DNA of 6,343 nucleotides from Actinomycetota bacterium (GCA_903970315.1 CAJCIJ010000198.1:1-6343); one strand, 5' to 3'. Positions 1 to 5,485 are shown, numbered from the stretch's first letter. Numbers and translations are program-made. The notes: generated by a model from the sequence alone, not told the origin.

Positions 1-483
1 TTTGAGCTCGCCTATGCGTGCGGCCTGCGAGCCGAGGAGCTCACCTCCGTGGGGATCGGCGACATGGACCCCGACGGCGAGCAGCTGCGCGTCCACGGCA
101 AGGGCTCAAAGACACGCCTGGTGCCCGTTGGCGAGGTCGCCCTGGAGTGTCTGCTGCGGTATCTGGAGCGGTCGCGGCCCGTCCTTGCGGCCCGTGGGCC
201 TGGAGGCACGGAGCTGTTTTTGAGCAAGTCCGGGAGGCCGCTGTCCACCAGCGATGTCCGCCGCCGGATGACCCTGTGGCTCGGCCGGGCGCACCTGCAG
301 GGCACGTTCTCGCCGCACGCATTGCGTCACAGCTTCGCCACTCATCTGCTGGATGGCGGAGCCGACCTGCGAAGCATCCAAGAGCTGCTCGGTCACAGTA
401 GTGTTTCCTCCACCCAGCTCTATACCCGGGTCGAGTCGGCCCGCCTTAGGCGAGCGTACCTGCGCAGTCATCCGCGAGCGTGA
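1..483 (+). CDS. Tyrosine recombinase, XerC/XerD type (5'-truncated)
   Basis: This is the C-terminal catalytic domain of a XerC/XerD-family site-specific recombinase. The family resolves chromosome dimers at dif near the division septum. The window opens inside the gene, so only the last 160 codons of a protein usually near 300 residues are present, and the N-terminal core-binding domain is missing. All six catalytic positions are visible, numbered from the window start: Arg10 in CGLRAEEL, Lys34 in GKGSK, His106 and Arg109 in HALRHSF, His132 in LLGHSS, and nucleophile Tyr141 in TQLYTRV. The nine-residue His-Tyr spacing matches E. coli XerD (H270, Y279). The C-terminus HPRA is typical of chromosomal Xer proteins rather than phage integrases. 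XerC and XerD cannot be told apart from this half. No att-like repeat or tRNA lies beside it, so a housekeeping Xer role is more likely than a mobile-element integrase. Confidence 0.93.
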   Translation, partial: FELAYACGLRAEELTSVGIGDMDPDGEQLRVHGKGSKTRLVPVGEVALECLLRYLERSRPVLAARGPGGTELFLSKSGRPLSTSDVRRRMTLWLGRAHLQGTFSPHALRHSFATHLLDGGADLRSIQELLGHSSVSSTQLYTRVESARLRRAYLRSHPRA

Positions 484-585
484 TCTGTCCAGGAACGCCG
501 GGCAGAGGTGTCAGACGCGAGCTCAGCTTGGCGGCCACGGCCACCCCCGATCGACGTGCCGATCCGATCATGGCTCACGCGGGCA

Positions 586-591
586 TAGACT
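586..591 (+). promoter_or_regulatory. Possible -10 box (TAGACT) upstream of the sigma factor gene
   Basis: TAGACT matches four of six positions of TATAAT and fits the TANNNT form common in actinobacteria. It lies in the 128-bp gap after the recombinase gene. Initiation 7-9 bases downstream would start the transcript just before the AGGAG at 601-605, giving a very short leader. No good -35 is visible at 16-18 bp upstream, so this is a weak call. Confidence 0.3.
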
Positions 592-600
592 GGTAGCGAC

Positions 601-605
601 AGGAG
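601..605 (+). promoter_or_regulatory. Shine-Dalgarno AGGAG supporting a CTG start at 612
   Basis: AGGAG sits six bases before CTG 612. It matters because the downstream sigma-factor frame has no ATG, GTG or TTG between its upstream stop codon (594-596) and conserved region 2. A second GGAG (614-617) sits seven bases before ATG 625, but that ATG is in the wrong frame. Confidence 0.5.
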
Positions 606-611
606 CACATT

Positions 612-1397
612 CTGGAGACCACCAATGTCAAAGCGATCGAGCTGCGGGATCTGTGGCGCCGCTACAAGGCCGACGGCGACCGTCTGGCGCGAGAGCGGCT
701 GGTTCTGGCCTACTCGCCGCTCGTGAAATACGTCGGCGGACGCATCGCCGCGAGCCTGCCACCGCATGTCGACGAAGCCGACCTGATCTCCTATGGGCTG
801 GTGGGGCTGATCTCGGCCATCGAGCGGTTTGACCTGGGTCGCGAGATCAAGTTCGAGACCTACGCAATCACACGCATCAAGGGGGCCATCATCGATGAGC
901 TGCGCGCAATGGACTGGGTCCCGCGCAGTGTCCGCACCCGCGCGCGGGAAATCGAGCGCGCCAACGCCAAGCTCGAGAACCGGCTGCAACGGGCGCCGAC
1001 CGACCACGAGCTCGCTGCCGAGCTTGAGATCTCAAACGACGAACTTCAGGACTCTCTGCTGACGATCTCGCACTCTTCGCTGGCCGCCTTGGACGAGCTC
1101 TGGAACGTCTCGGACTCCTCCGGCGATCAGGTCTCGCTGCTGGACACGCTGGAGGATCCAGGTGCGCCGGACCCGGCCAAGGCGCTGGACCTCGGGGACT
1201 TGAAGGACCGCATGGCTGAAGCGATCGCGCGCCTGCCCGAGCGCGAGAAGCTCGTAATCGGCCTCTACTACTACGAGAACTTGACCCTGCGCGAGATCGG
1301 CGAGGTGCTCGGGGTAACCGAGTCGCGGGTCTCCCAGCTGCACACCAAGGCCGTCCTGCGCCTGCGCTCGCGCATGCAAGCCGACGCGTTCGACTGA
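612..1397 (+). CDS. RNA polymerase sigma factor, WhiG/FliA family (probable CTG start)
   Basis: This is an alternative sigma-70-family factor (261 residues from CTG 612) that directs RNA polymerase to a dedicated promoter set. WhiG controls sporulation genes in Streptomyces, and FliA controls flagellar genes elsewhere. Region 2 (about residues 30-102) reads LAYSPLVKYV, then EADLISYGLVGL, then IKFETYAITRIKGAIIDELR. DWVPRSVR opens region 3. Region 4 (about residues 205-255) carries the helix-turn-helix LTLREIGEVLGVTESRVSQL. The order and spacing closely follow Streptomyces WhiG as I know it, which is why I prefer WhiG-like to generic FliA. Start choice: the conserved LWRRYKADGD and RERLVLAYSPL segments lie upstream of the first in-frame GTG (723), so that start would truncate region 2. 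After the stop at 594-596 the frame offers only ATT 609 or CTG 612, and CTG 612 has AGGAG six bases before it. A one-base sequence error after ATG 625 is the alternative. No flagellar genes or anti-sigma gene are visible nearby. Confidence 0.9.
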   Translation: METTNVKAIELRDLWRRYKADGDRLARERLVLAYSPLVKYVGGRIAASLPPHVDEADLISYGLVGLISAIERFDLGREIKFETYAITRIKGAIIDELRAMDWVPRSVRTRAREIERANAKLENRLQRAPTDHELAAELEISNDELQDSLLTISHSSLAALDELWNVSDSSGDQVSLLDTLEDPGAPDPAKALDLGDLKDRMAEAIARLPEREKLVIGLYYYENLTLREIGEVLGVTESRVSQLHTKAVLRLRSRMQADAFD

Positions 1398-1412
1398 GAC
1401 GCGCGGCGCGAT

Positions 1413-1436
1413 GGCTGCGACCAGCCGCCCGCAGCC
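1413..1436 (+). other. GC-rich hairpin after the sigma factor gene
   Basis: GGCTGCG (1413-1419) is complementary to CGCAGCC (1430-1436), giving a 7-bp stem with a 10-nt loop. A competing 5-bp stem pairs GGCTG (1413-1417) with CAGCC (1422-1426). It lies 16 bases after the sigma-factor stop and before the next promoter. No T-run follows, so it is at best a weak or non-canonical terminator. Confidence 0.25.
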
Positions 1437-1452
1437 GTGGGGGCACGCGTAG

Positions 1453-1458
1453 TACGCT
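1453..1458 (+). promoter_or_regulatory. Putative -10 box (TACGCT) for a leaderless transcript
   Basis: TACGCT fits the actinobacterial TANNNT -10 form and ends eight bases before ATG 1467. Transcription would therefore start at or next to the A of the start codon. No Shine-Dalgarno precedes this ATG, which supports leaderless translation. No convincing -35 is seen. Confidence 0.45.
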
Positions 1459-1466
1459 CATAACGG

Positions 1467-2297
1467 ATGGCCACGAGGGCGATAGTCACCGACCAGCCGG
1501 AGGTGGAGTGCGACATCTGTGGCCGGCGGCTTCTTCGCGGCGAGCGGCCCGACCGTTTTCTGGCGCAGGGGGTCGAGCACTCGGTCTGTGAGCTGTGCGC
1601 CCCGCGCGCCGTCGATGCCGGGTGGGTGCGAGCCGCCGGCGAGTCCCAGCAGGCCCAGGACGACGAGGCGCATCGGCGCCGCGGCAACGGTCTGTTGGCG
1701 CTCATGCGCCGGCGTCGCGACGCCTCCGCCGCCGTGGTCGCCGCCGGCGACGAGCCACCCGGTCGACGCCATGGGCGCGCGCGCCCGGTGCCCGCGCCGA
1801 CGCCGCTGTTTGACGACGCCCTGCCCGCGTTCGCCGAAGAGGTCGCTCAGCCCGAGAGTTCGGCGAGCATGCACGCCGAGCTCGACGAGTTCGGCGAGTT
1901 GTCCCGCAACGGCCGCCCAGGGGATGATCCAGCGATCCAGGCCGCAGTTGACGCTTTCAACAGCACCGACCAGCCGCAGCGAATCGCGGGAGTTGCGCGG
2001 TCGTTGGGGACGCCCTGGGTCACGGTACGGCGCGGGGACGCCGAAGCCGGCGCCGAGGCAGATGCCCGCGCGGGCGTTTCCGACCGCCCGACCGAGCGCA
2101 TGGTTGTGGTGGCCGCTTGGGAGCTGTGCTGGTATCGCTGGGAGATCGACCTCGAGGGCTACGGCCCGGTGGCCGAGCTTGTCGACCGAGGCACAGAGCT
2201 CGATGAACTGACTCCCGCCGACCTGGCTGCGAACGTCGCCATCGACGAGCGCGGCCGGCTTACCGCTGCGCCTGCGGCGGACTCTGTCGGTAGCTGA
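1467..2297 (+). CDS. Conserved-looking protein with N-terminal zinc-ribbon-like CxxC pair
   Basis: I do not recognise a named family, so no function is assigned. The 276-residue product has three parts. Residues 13-44 hold Cys15-x2-Cys18 and Cys41-x2-Cys44, a spacing suited to binding one zinc ion. Residues about 60-150 are rich in Arg, Ala, Pro and acidic residues and look disordered. Residues about 153-265 look folded: DPAIQAAVDAFN, then QRIAGVARSLGTPWVTVRR, an Ala/Asp-rich linker, then VVVAAWELCWYRWEIDL and ELDELTPADLAANVAIDERG. There is no signal peptide or membrane span, so it is probably cytoplasmic. ATG 1467 is preferred because the putative -10 ends eight bases before it and the cysteine module follows directly. 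It lies 69 bp downstream of the sigma gene. Codons in this frame mostly end in G or C, and the frame is open throughout, which supports a real gene. A nucleic-acid or protein-binding role is possible from the zinc module but unproven. Confidence 0.75.
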   Translation: MATRAIVTDQPEVECDICGRRLLRGERPDRFLAQGVEHSVCELCAPRAVDAGWVRAAGESQQAQDDEAHRRRGNGLLALMRRRRDASAAVVAAGDEPPGRRHGRARPVPAPTPLFDDALPAFAEEVAQPESSASMHAELDEFGELSRNGRPGDDPAIQAAVDAFNSTDQPQRIAGVARSLGTPWVTVRRGDAEAGAEADARAGVSDRPTERMVVVAAWELCWYRWEIDLEGYGPVAELVDRGTELDELTPADLAANVAIDERGRLTAAPAADSVGS

Positions 2298-2338
2298 GGG
2301 CCTCCCCCGGCGTAGCTGGACCTGGGGCGCCCGCCAAC

Positions 2339-2360
2339 AGCTCTCGACAAGCTCTCGACA
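2339..2360 (+). repeat. Perfect 11-bp tandem direct repeat overlapping a -35 box
   Basis: The unit AGCTCTCGACA occurs twice with no gap, at 2339-2349 and 2350-2360. The last six bases of the second copy (TCGACA) form the best -35 candidate for the downstream gene. An 11-bp period places both copies on nearly the same DNA face, a geometry used by tandem-binding regulators such as PhoB/OmpR-family response regulators. The sequence itself does not match a Pho box. Confidence 0.6.
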
Positions 2361-2383
2361 GGGGCCTCCTGGTTAGGTACGAT
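2355..2383 (+). promoter_or_regulatory. Putative sigma-70-type promoter (TCGACA-17-TACGAT)
   Basis: The -35 candidate TCGACA (2355-2360) matches TTGACA at five of six positions. The -10 candidate TACGAT (2378-2383) matches TATAAT at four of six. They are separated by an optimal 17 bp. Initiation 7-9 bases downstream falls at about 2390-2392, next to ATG 2393, so the transcript is probably leaderless. This is the best promoter in the window. Confidence 0.55.
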
Positions 2384-2386
2384 CTG

Positions 2387-2617
2387 ATGACGATGATCTA
2401 CTGCGTGGTGCCCAGGACTGCCTCGAACGAGCTCCACGACCAGCTCGTCGCCTACTACGAGGACGACCCCAACGTCACTGTCATCATCGACCGTCGTCAA
2501 AGTGATCGCCGTGGCCGCGGGTCGATCGATGCGGCAGATCAGCGCCGCGAGGTCCGCGACCGCCGCCGCGCGCGTGTGGCCGGCGAGCTGTCCACCGTAG
2601 CGACCGCCAACGGGTGA
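2387..2617 (+). CDS. Small Arg-rich hypothetical protein (76 aa)
   Basis: I do not recognise a named family. The N-terminal part reads IYCVVPR, then NELHDQLVAYYEDDPNVTVIID, which alternates like a small alpha/beta fold. It is followed by two Arg clusters, DRRQSDRR (residues 35-42) and QRREVRDRRR (residues 52-61). The protein has no signal peptide or membrane span. The basic clusters could contact nucleic acid or acidic partners, but that is only inference from composition. ATG 2387 and ATG 2393 are both in frame. The promoter spacing favours 2393, because initiation from the TACGAT box would fall at or after 2387 and leave ATG 2393 as a leaderless start. The downstream neighbour is RNase HI, about 100 bp away, so the two may or may not share a transcript. 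Confidence 0.65.
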   Translation: MTMIYCVVPRTASNELHDQLVAYYEDDPNVTVIIDRRQSDRRGRGSIDAADQRREVRDRRRARVAGELSTVATANG

Positions 2618-2630
2618 GCGGCGCCACGTC

Positions 2631-2648
2631 GCGCCCGGCTTCGGGCGC
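2631..2648 (+). other. Perfect 7-bp GC hairpin between the small protein gene and RNase HI
   Basis: GCGCCCG (2631-2637) pairs with CGGGCGC (2642-2648) around a GCTT loop. The stem is all G-C and lies 13 bases after the stop of the small gene. No T-run follows, so it does not meet the usual definition of an intrinsic terminator. It may still act as a pause, partial terminator or 3'-end stabiliser. Confidence 0.4.
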
Positions 2649-2718
2649 CCATGGCAGCGCTTCGGATTCTTGTGCGCCGCGATCGGCGACACCCTGGCAG
2701 GGGACCGGGTGAGCGGCG

Positions 2719-3141
2719 CTGAAGCTCGTCCTGTACGTCGATGGAGGCTCGCGCGGCAACCCAGGCCCAGCTGCTGCTGCGGCGGTGGTGCAGACCCCCG
2801 AGGGGGAGACGGTCGACGAGTCCTCGGAGCTGCTGGGTGAGGCCACCAACAACGTTGCCGAGTACCGCGCTCTGCTGCTCGGCCTGTCGCGGGCGCTGGC
2901 GATGGGCGCCAGTGACGTTGAGATCATCGGCGACTCCGAGCTGATCGCTCGACAGGTTTCGGGCGTCTACAAGGTCAAGCATGAGGCCATGCGCGCGCTG
3001 CACGGCCAAACACACGAAGCGCTCTCGCAGTTCGAGCGGTGGTCCATCCGCACAGTGCCGCGGGAGCGAAACGCCCGCGCCGACGCGCTCGTGAACGCGG
3101 CGCTTGACTCCGCGGTTGCCACCGGCGCCGCACGGGCCTAG
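2719..3141 (+). CDS. Ribonuclease HI (probable CTG start), stand-alone
   Basis: RNase HI cleaves the RNA strand of RNA:DNA hybrids such as R-loops and primers, in the cytoplasm. All four catalytic acidic positions are visible, numbered from CTG 2719: Asp8 in YVDGGSRGNPGPA, Glu48 in NNVAEYRALL, Asp72 in IGDSELIARQV, and Asp122 in NARADALVN. At 140 residues it lacks the basic protrusion of E. coli RNase HI. It also lacks the C-terminal phosphatase domain fused to it in mycobacteria (Rv2228c). Start choice: the first in-frame ATG (2785) would delete catalytic Asp8. Between the upstream stop (2710-2712) and Asp8 the only near-cognate starts are CTG 2719 and CTG 2731. CTG 2719 gives a family-typical (M)KLVLYVDGG N-terminus. 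Alternatively, GTG 2709, preceded by AGGGGA (2699-2704), would be the start if one base near 2721 is a sequencing insertion. The SEDS gene begins five bases after the stop, so the two are probably co-transcribed. Confidence 0.88.
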   Translation: MKLVLYVDGGSRGNPGPAAAAAVVQTPEGETVDESSELLGEATNNVAEYRALLLGLSRALAMGASDVEIIGDSELIARQVSGVYKVKHEAMRALHGQTHEALSQFERWSIRTVPRERNARADALVNAALDSAVATGAARA

Positions 3142-3146
3142 CCGCC

Positions 3147-4514
3147 GTGCTCAGCGCCCGCAACCGCGAGCTGCTGGGCCTCCTACCGGCGGGCCTGCTC
3201 GTCACGGCCGGGTTCACGGCGATCTTCATCCAGGCGCACAACAACACCACGGGCGCCGCCACGAGCGCCACGCTGAACTCGATCTCCTCGGTCTCGCTGA
3301 CCTACGGTGCGATCTTTCTGGGCCTCTGTGTTGCGGCCCATGTCGTCGTGCGCTTTGCGCTTCCGGACGCCGATCCGTACCTGCTGCCGCTGGCGGCGGT
3401 GCTGGCGAGTGTAGGCATCGTGATGATCTACCGGATCAACCCGAGCCTGGCGCGCCAGCAGGCGCAGTGGATGGTCGTCGGCTTGGCTGTGTTCGTGGCG
3501 ACGATCGCGCTGATGCGTCGCTACGGATTGGGCGTGCTGGAGCGCTACAGGTACACCATCGCAGCGGTCGGGATCGGAGTGACGGTGCTGCCGCGACTGC
3601 CGGTCATCGGCGAGGAAGTCAACGGTGCCTACCTGGACATCCACGTGGGCAGCCTGTCCTTCCAGCCCGCCGAGTTCGGCAAGATCGCAATCGTCGTATT
3701 TCTGGCCAGCTATCTGCACGAGAATCGCCAGCTGCTGGTGACCGCCGGCAGGCGGGTGTTAGGGGTCACGATCCCGCCAATGAAGCAGTTCGGCCCCATG
3801 GTGGTGGTCTGGGGGGCGGCTATGGGGACGCTCCTGCTGACCAACGAGATCGGTACCTCGCTGATGTTCTTCGGGGCCTTTCTGGCGCTGCTCTACGTGG
3901 CCACGGGCCGCCTCTCGTTCCCGCTGGTTGGCCTCGTGCTGTTCGCGGCAGGCAGCTGGTTCTTGATGACCCACGTCGGTCACGTGCACGCTCGCTTGGT
4001 GGACTGGGAAGAACCCTTCAACCCTGCGCTCTACAAGGCCCGCGGTGGGTCCTACCAGCTGGCCCAGTCGCTCTTTGCCCAGGCGGAAGGGGGGCTTCTT
4101 GGGACCGGCTTTGATCGTTCCCTGCTGACTCTGCCCCATCACGGCGCCACGCTCTTGCCGATCCCCGAAAGCGATCTGATCTACGCCGTGATCACCGACG
4201 AGCTGGGGCTGGTCGGCTCGGCGGCTCTGCTGCTGGTCTACGTGCTCTTCGTGGCGCGTGGCCTGAAGACTGCCGCGCTGGCGCACGACTCGTTCTCCAA
4301 GCTGCTGGCCACCGGGCTCTCGTGTGTAGTGGCGATGCAGGTGTTCGTGATCGTAGGCGGCGTCACGCGGGTCATCCCACTCACCGGCGTGACGCTGCCA
4401 CTGGTCGCCTACGGTGGCTCCTCCGTAGTGATGAACCTGGTCGTACTTGCGCTGCTGCTGGTGGTCTCTGACCGCGCGCGGCGTCCGTACGTGGCGAGGG
4501 GTGCCCGCCGGTGA
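3147..4514 (+). CDS. SEDS-family peptidoglycan glycosyltransferase (FtsW/RodA type)
   Basis: SEDS proteins are polytopic membrane enzymes that polymerise lipid II into glycan strands, working with a class B penicillin-binding protein. The 455-residue product has about ten to twelve hydrophobic segments. Family landmarks include FQPAEFGKI (residues 172-180), TNEIGTSLMFFGAFLALLY, GGSYQLAQSLFAQAEGGLLG, IPESDLIYAVITDELGLVG (from residue 339) and GGVTRVIPLTGVTLPLVAYGG (from residue 404). The last block resembles actinobacterial RodA more than E. coli FtsW. No PBP gene is adjacent, so RodA (elongation) and FtsW (division) cannot be separated. One oddity: the loop motif reads WEEPF (residues 287-291) where E. 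coli FtsW has WEDPF with catalytic Asp297, so Glu289 replaces Asp. GTG 3147, five bases after the RNase HI stop, is the assumed start. Its Shine-Dalgarno is weak, which suggests translational coupling. Confidence 0.92.
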   Translation: MLSARNRELLGLLPAGLLVTAGFTAIFIQAHNNTTGAATSATLNSISSVSLTYGAIFLGLCVAAHVVVRFALPDADPYLLPLAAVLASVGIVMIYRINPSLARQQAQWMVVGLAVFVATIALMRRYGLGVLERYRYTIAAVGIGVTVLPRLPVIGEEVNGAYLDIHVGSLSFQPAEFGKIAIVVFLASYLHENRQLLVTAGRRVLGVTIPPMKQFGPMVVVWGAAMGTLLLTNEIGTSLMFFGAFLALLYVATGRLSFPLVGLVLFAAGSWFLMTHVGHVHARLVDWEEPFNPALYKARGGSYQLAQSLFAQAEGGLLGTGFDRSLLTLPHHGATLLPIPESDLIYAVITDELGLVGSAALLLVYVLFVARGLKTAALAHDSFSKLLATGLSCVVAMQVFVIVGGVTRVIPLTGVTLPLVAYGGSSVVMNLVVLALLLVVSDRARRPYVARGARR

Positions 4515-4545
4515 AGCTTTTCTGCCGACTCGGGCCCGGAAAGCT
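4515..4545 (+). other. Inverted repeat just after the SEDS gene stop
   Basis: AGCTTTTC (4515-4522) can pair with GGAAAGCT (4538-4545), an 8-bp stem including one G-T wobble and a 15-nt loop. It starts right after the TGA. No T-run follows, so a terminator role is doubtful. It overlaps the alternative reading frame that begins at GTG 4511. Confidence 0.25.
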
Positions 4546-4601
4546 CCATCGAATCACCGCGGCGCTATCGGAGTCGACGGTCGGCGCGACCATCTTCGCC
4601 C

Positions 4602-5462
4602 ATGAGCAACGCCACGATTGCCGGCAAGCCCCGGTTCCTGCTGTCGGTAGCGCAACGTCCGCAGCCGCGCCGCTACGGCGGCGGACTCGGGGGGCTCTCA
4701 TCGCCGGCTGGCCTACCGCTTGGCCTGGTGCGCCTGCGCCGCGCGCTGGCGGAGGGCTCGCTCATCCTCCACTACCAGCCGATCGTCTCGCTGTCCTCCG
4801 GTGAGGTTTCCCACTACGAGGCTCTCGTGCGCTTGGCCGATGGTCCCAGTGGCCGTATGCTGGCGCCCGCGCACTTCCTGCCGGCCGCCGAGCGTTACGG
4901 GCTGATCTATGCGCTGGACCGGATGGTCCTCACCAAGGCCGTAGCCGCCTTGGCGGCGGGCACCCACCGGGTCGCCGTCAACATCTCGGCGCTGTCGACC
5001 ACGGATCCATGCACGCTGGGCCACATCGCCGGTGAGCTGCGCCGTCACAGTGTGGACCCCGCCCGCCTGGTGGTCGAGATCACGGAGACCGCAGCGATCT
5101 CTGACATGCTCAAGGCCAAGGAGTTCTGTACCGAGATGCGTGCGCTCGGGTGCGGCGTGGCGCTCGATGACATCGGCGCGGGCTTTGGCTCCTTCTACTA
5201 CCTGAAGCACCTGCCGTTTGACTACCTGAAGATCGATGGGCATTTCGTCCGCTCGCTGCCTGGATCGGTAAACGACGAGCTCGTGATCAAGGCGCTGGTC
5301 GGTCTCGCCCAAGGCATGGGGACGGAGACCATCGCCGAGTTTGTCGGCGACATGCCCACCGTGTCTCTGCTGCGCGACTTCGGCGTCGACCACGCCCAGG
5401 GCTTTGCACTCGGCCGCCCCGCGGCGCAGATTGCACCGCCGCCGCGCCTGGCGTTCGCCTGA
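4602..5462 (+). CDS. EAL-domain cyclic-di-GMP phosphodiesterase
   Basis: EAL enzymes hydrolyse the second messenger c-di-GMP to linear pGpG. The domain begins near residue 45 (LRRALAEGSLILHYQPIVSL) and runs almost to the C-terminus at residue 286. Catalytic and metal-binding positions are intact: Glu73 in YEALVRL, Asn127 in VAVNIS, Glu162 in EITET, Asp189-Asp190 in LDDIGAG, Lys210 in YLKID, Glu246 in TIAEFV and Gln266 in HAQGF. An active phosphodiesterase is therefore expected. The second Glu of the usual AExVE motif is Gly (AEFVGD), a change I believe occurs in other actinobacterial EAL proteins. There is no GGDEF, PAS or GAF domain and no membrane span. Residues 1-40 are Pro/Gly/Arg-rich and unrecognised. 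The start is uncertain: ATG 4602 has no Shine-Dalgarno, and a 5-bp hairpin (4579-4591) lies just upstream. A better-placed GTG at 4511 opens a different frame. The gene is 87 bp after the SEDS gene and could be read through from it. Confidence 0.9.
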   Translation: MSNATIAGKPRFLLSVAQRPQPRRYGGGLGGLSSPAGLPLGLVRLRRALAEGSLILHYQPIVSLSSGEVSHYEALVRLADGPSGRMLAPAHFLPAAERYGLIYALDRMVLTKAVAALAAGTHRVAVNISALSTTDPCTLGHIAGELRRHSVDPARLVVEITETAAISDMLKAKEFCTEMRALGCGVALDDIGAGFGSFYYLKHLPFDYLKIDGHFVRSLPGSVNDELVIKALVGLAQGMGTETIAEFVGDMPTVSLLRDFGVDHAQGFALGRPAAQIAPPPRLAFA

Positions 5463-5485
5463 GTCCCGCTGAAGGGAGCGCAGGA

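Noticed and set aside
1..611. Integrase of a mobile element with an attachment site
   Set aside because: The motifs and HPRA C-terminus fit chromosomal Xer proteins. I see no tRNA gene, direct-repeat att site or cargo nearby, and the following genes look chromosomal.
468..1007. 179-codon minus-strand open frame over the sigma gene start
   Set aside because: It is antisense to conserved sigma region 2, has no recognisable motifs, and is best explained by high GC content.
723..1397. GTG 723 as the sigma factor start
   Set aside because: It would remove the conserved start of region 2 (RERLVLAYSPL), which is encoded in the same open frame just upstream. No Shine-Dalgarno supports it.
2785..3141. 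ATG 2785 as the RNase HI start
   Set aside because: It would delete the DGGSRGNPGPA motif with the first catalytic Asp, which is encoded intact upstream in frame.
3104..4114. 336-codon open frame on the plus strand in a second frame
   Set aside because: It overlaps the SEDS gene, whose frame carries all family motifs. The translation is Arg/Gly/Ala-rich and lacks domains.
4602..5462. Degenerate, non-catalytic EAL domain
   Set aside because: All main metal-binding and catalytic positions are present. Only the second Glu of AExVE differs, which does not by itself indicate inactivity.
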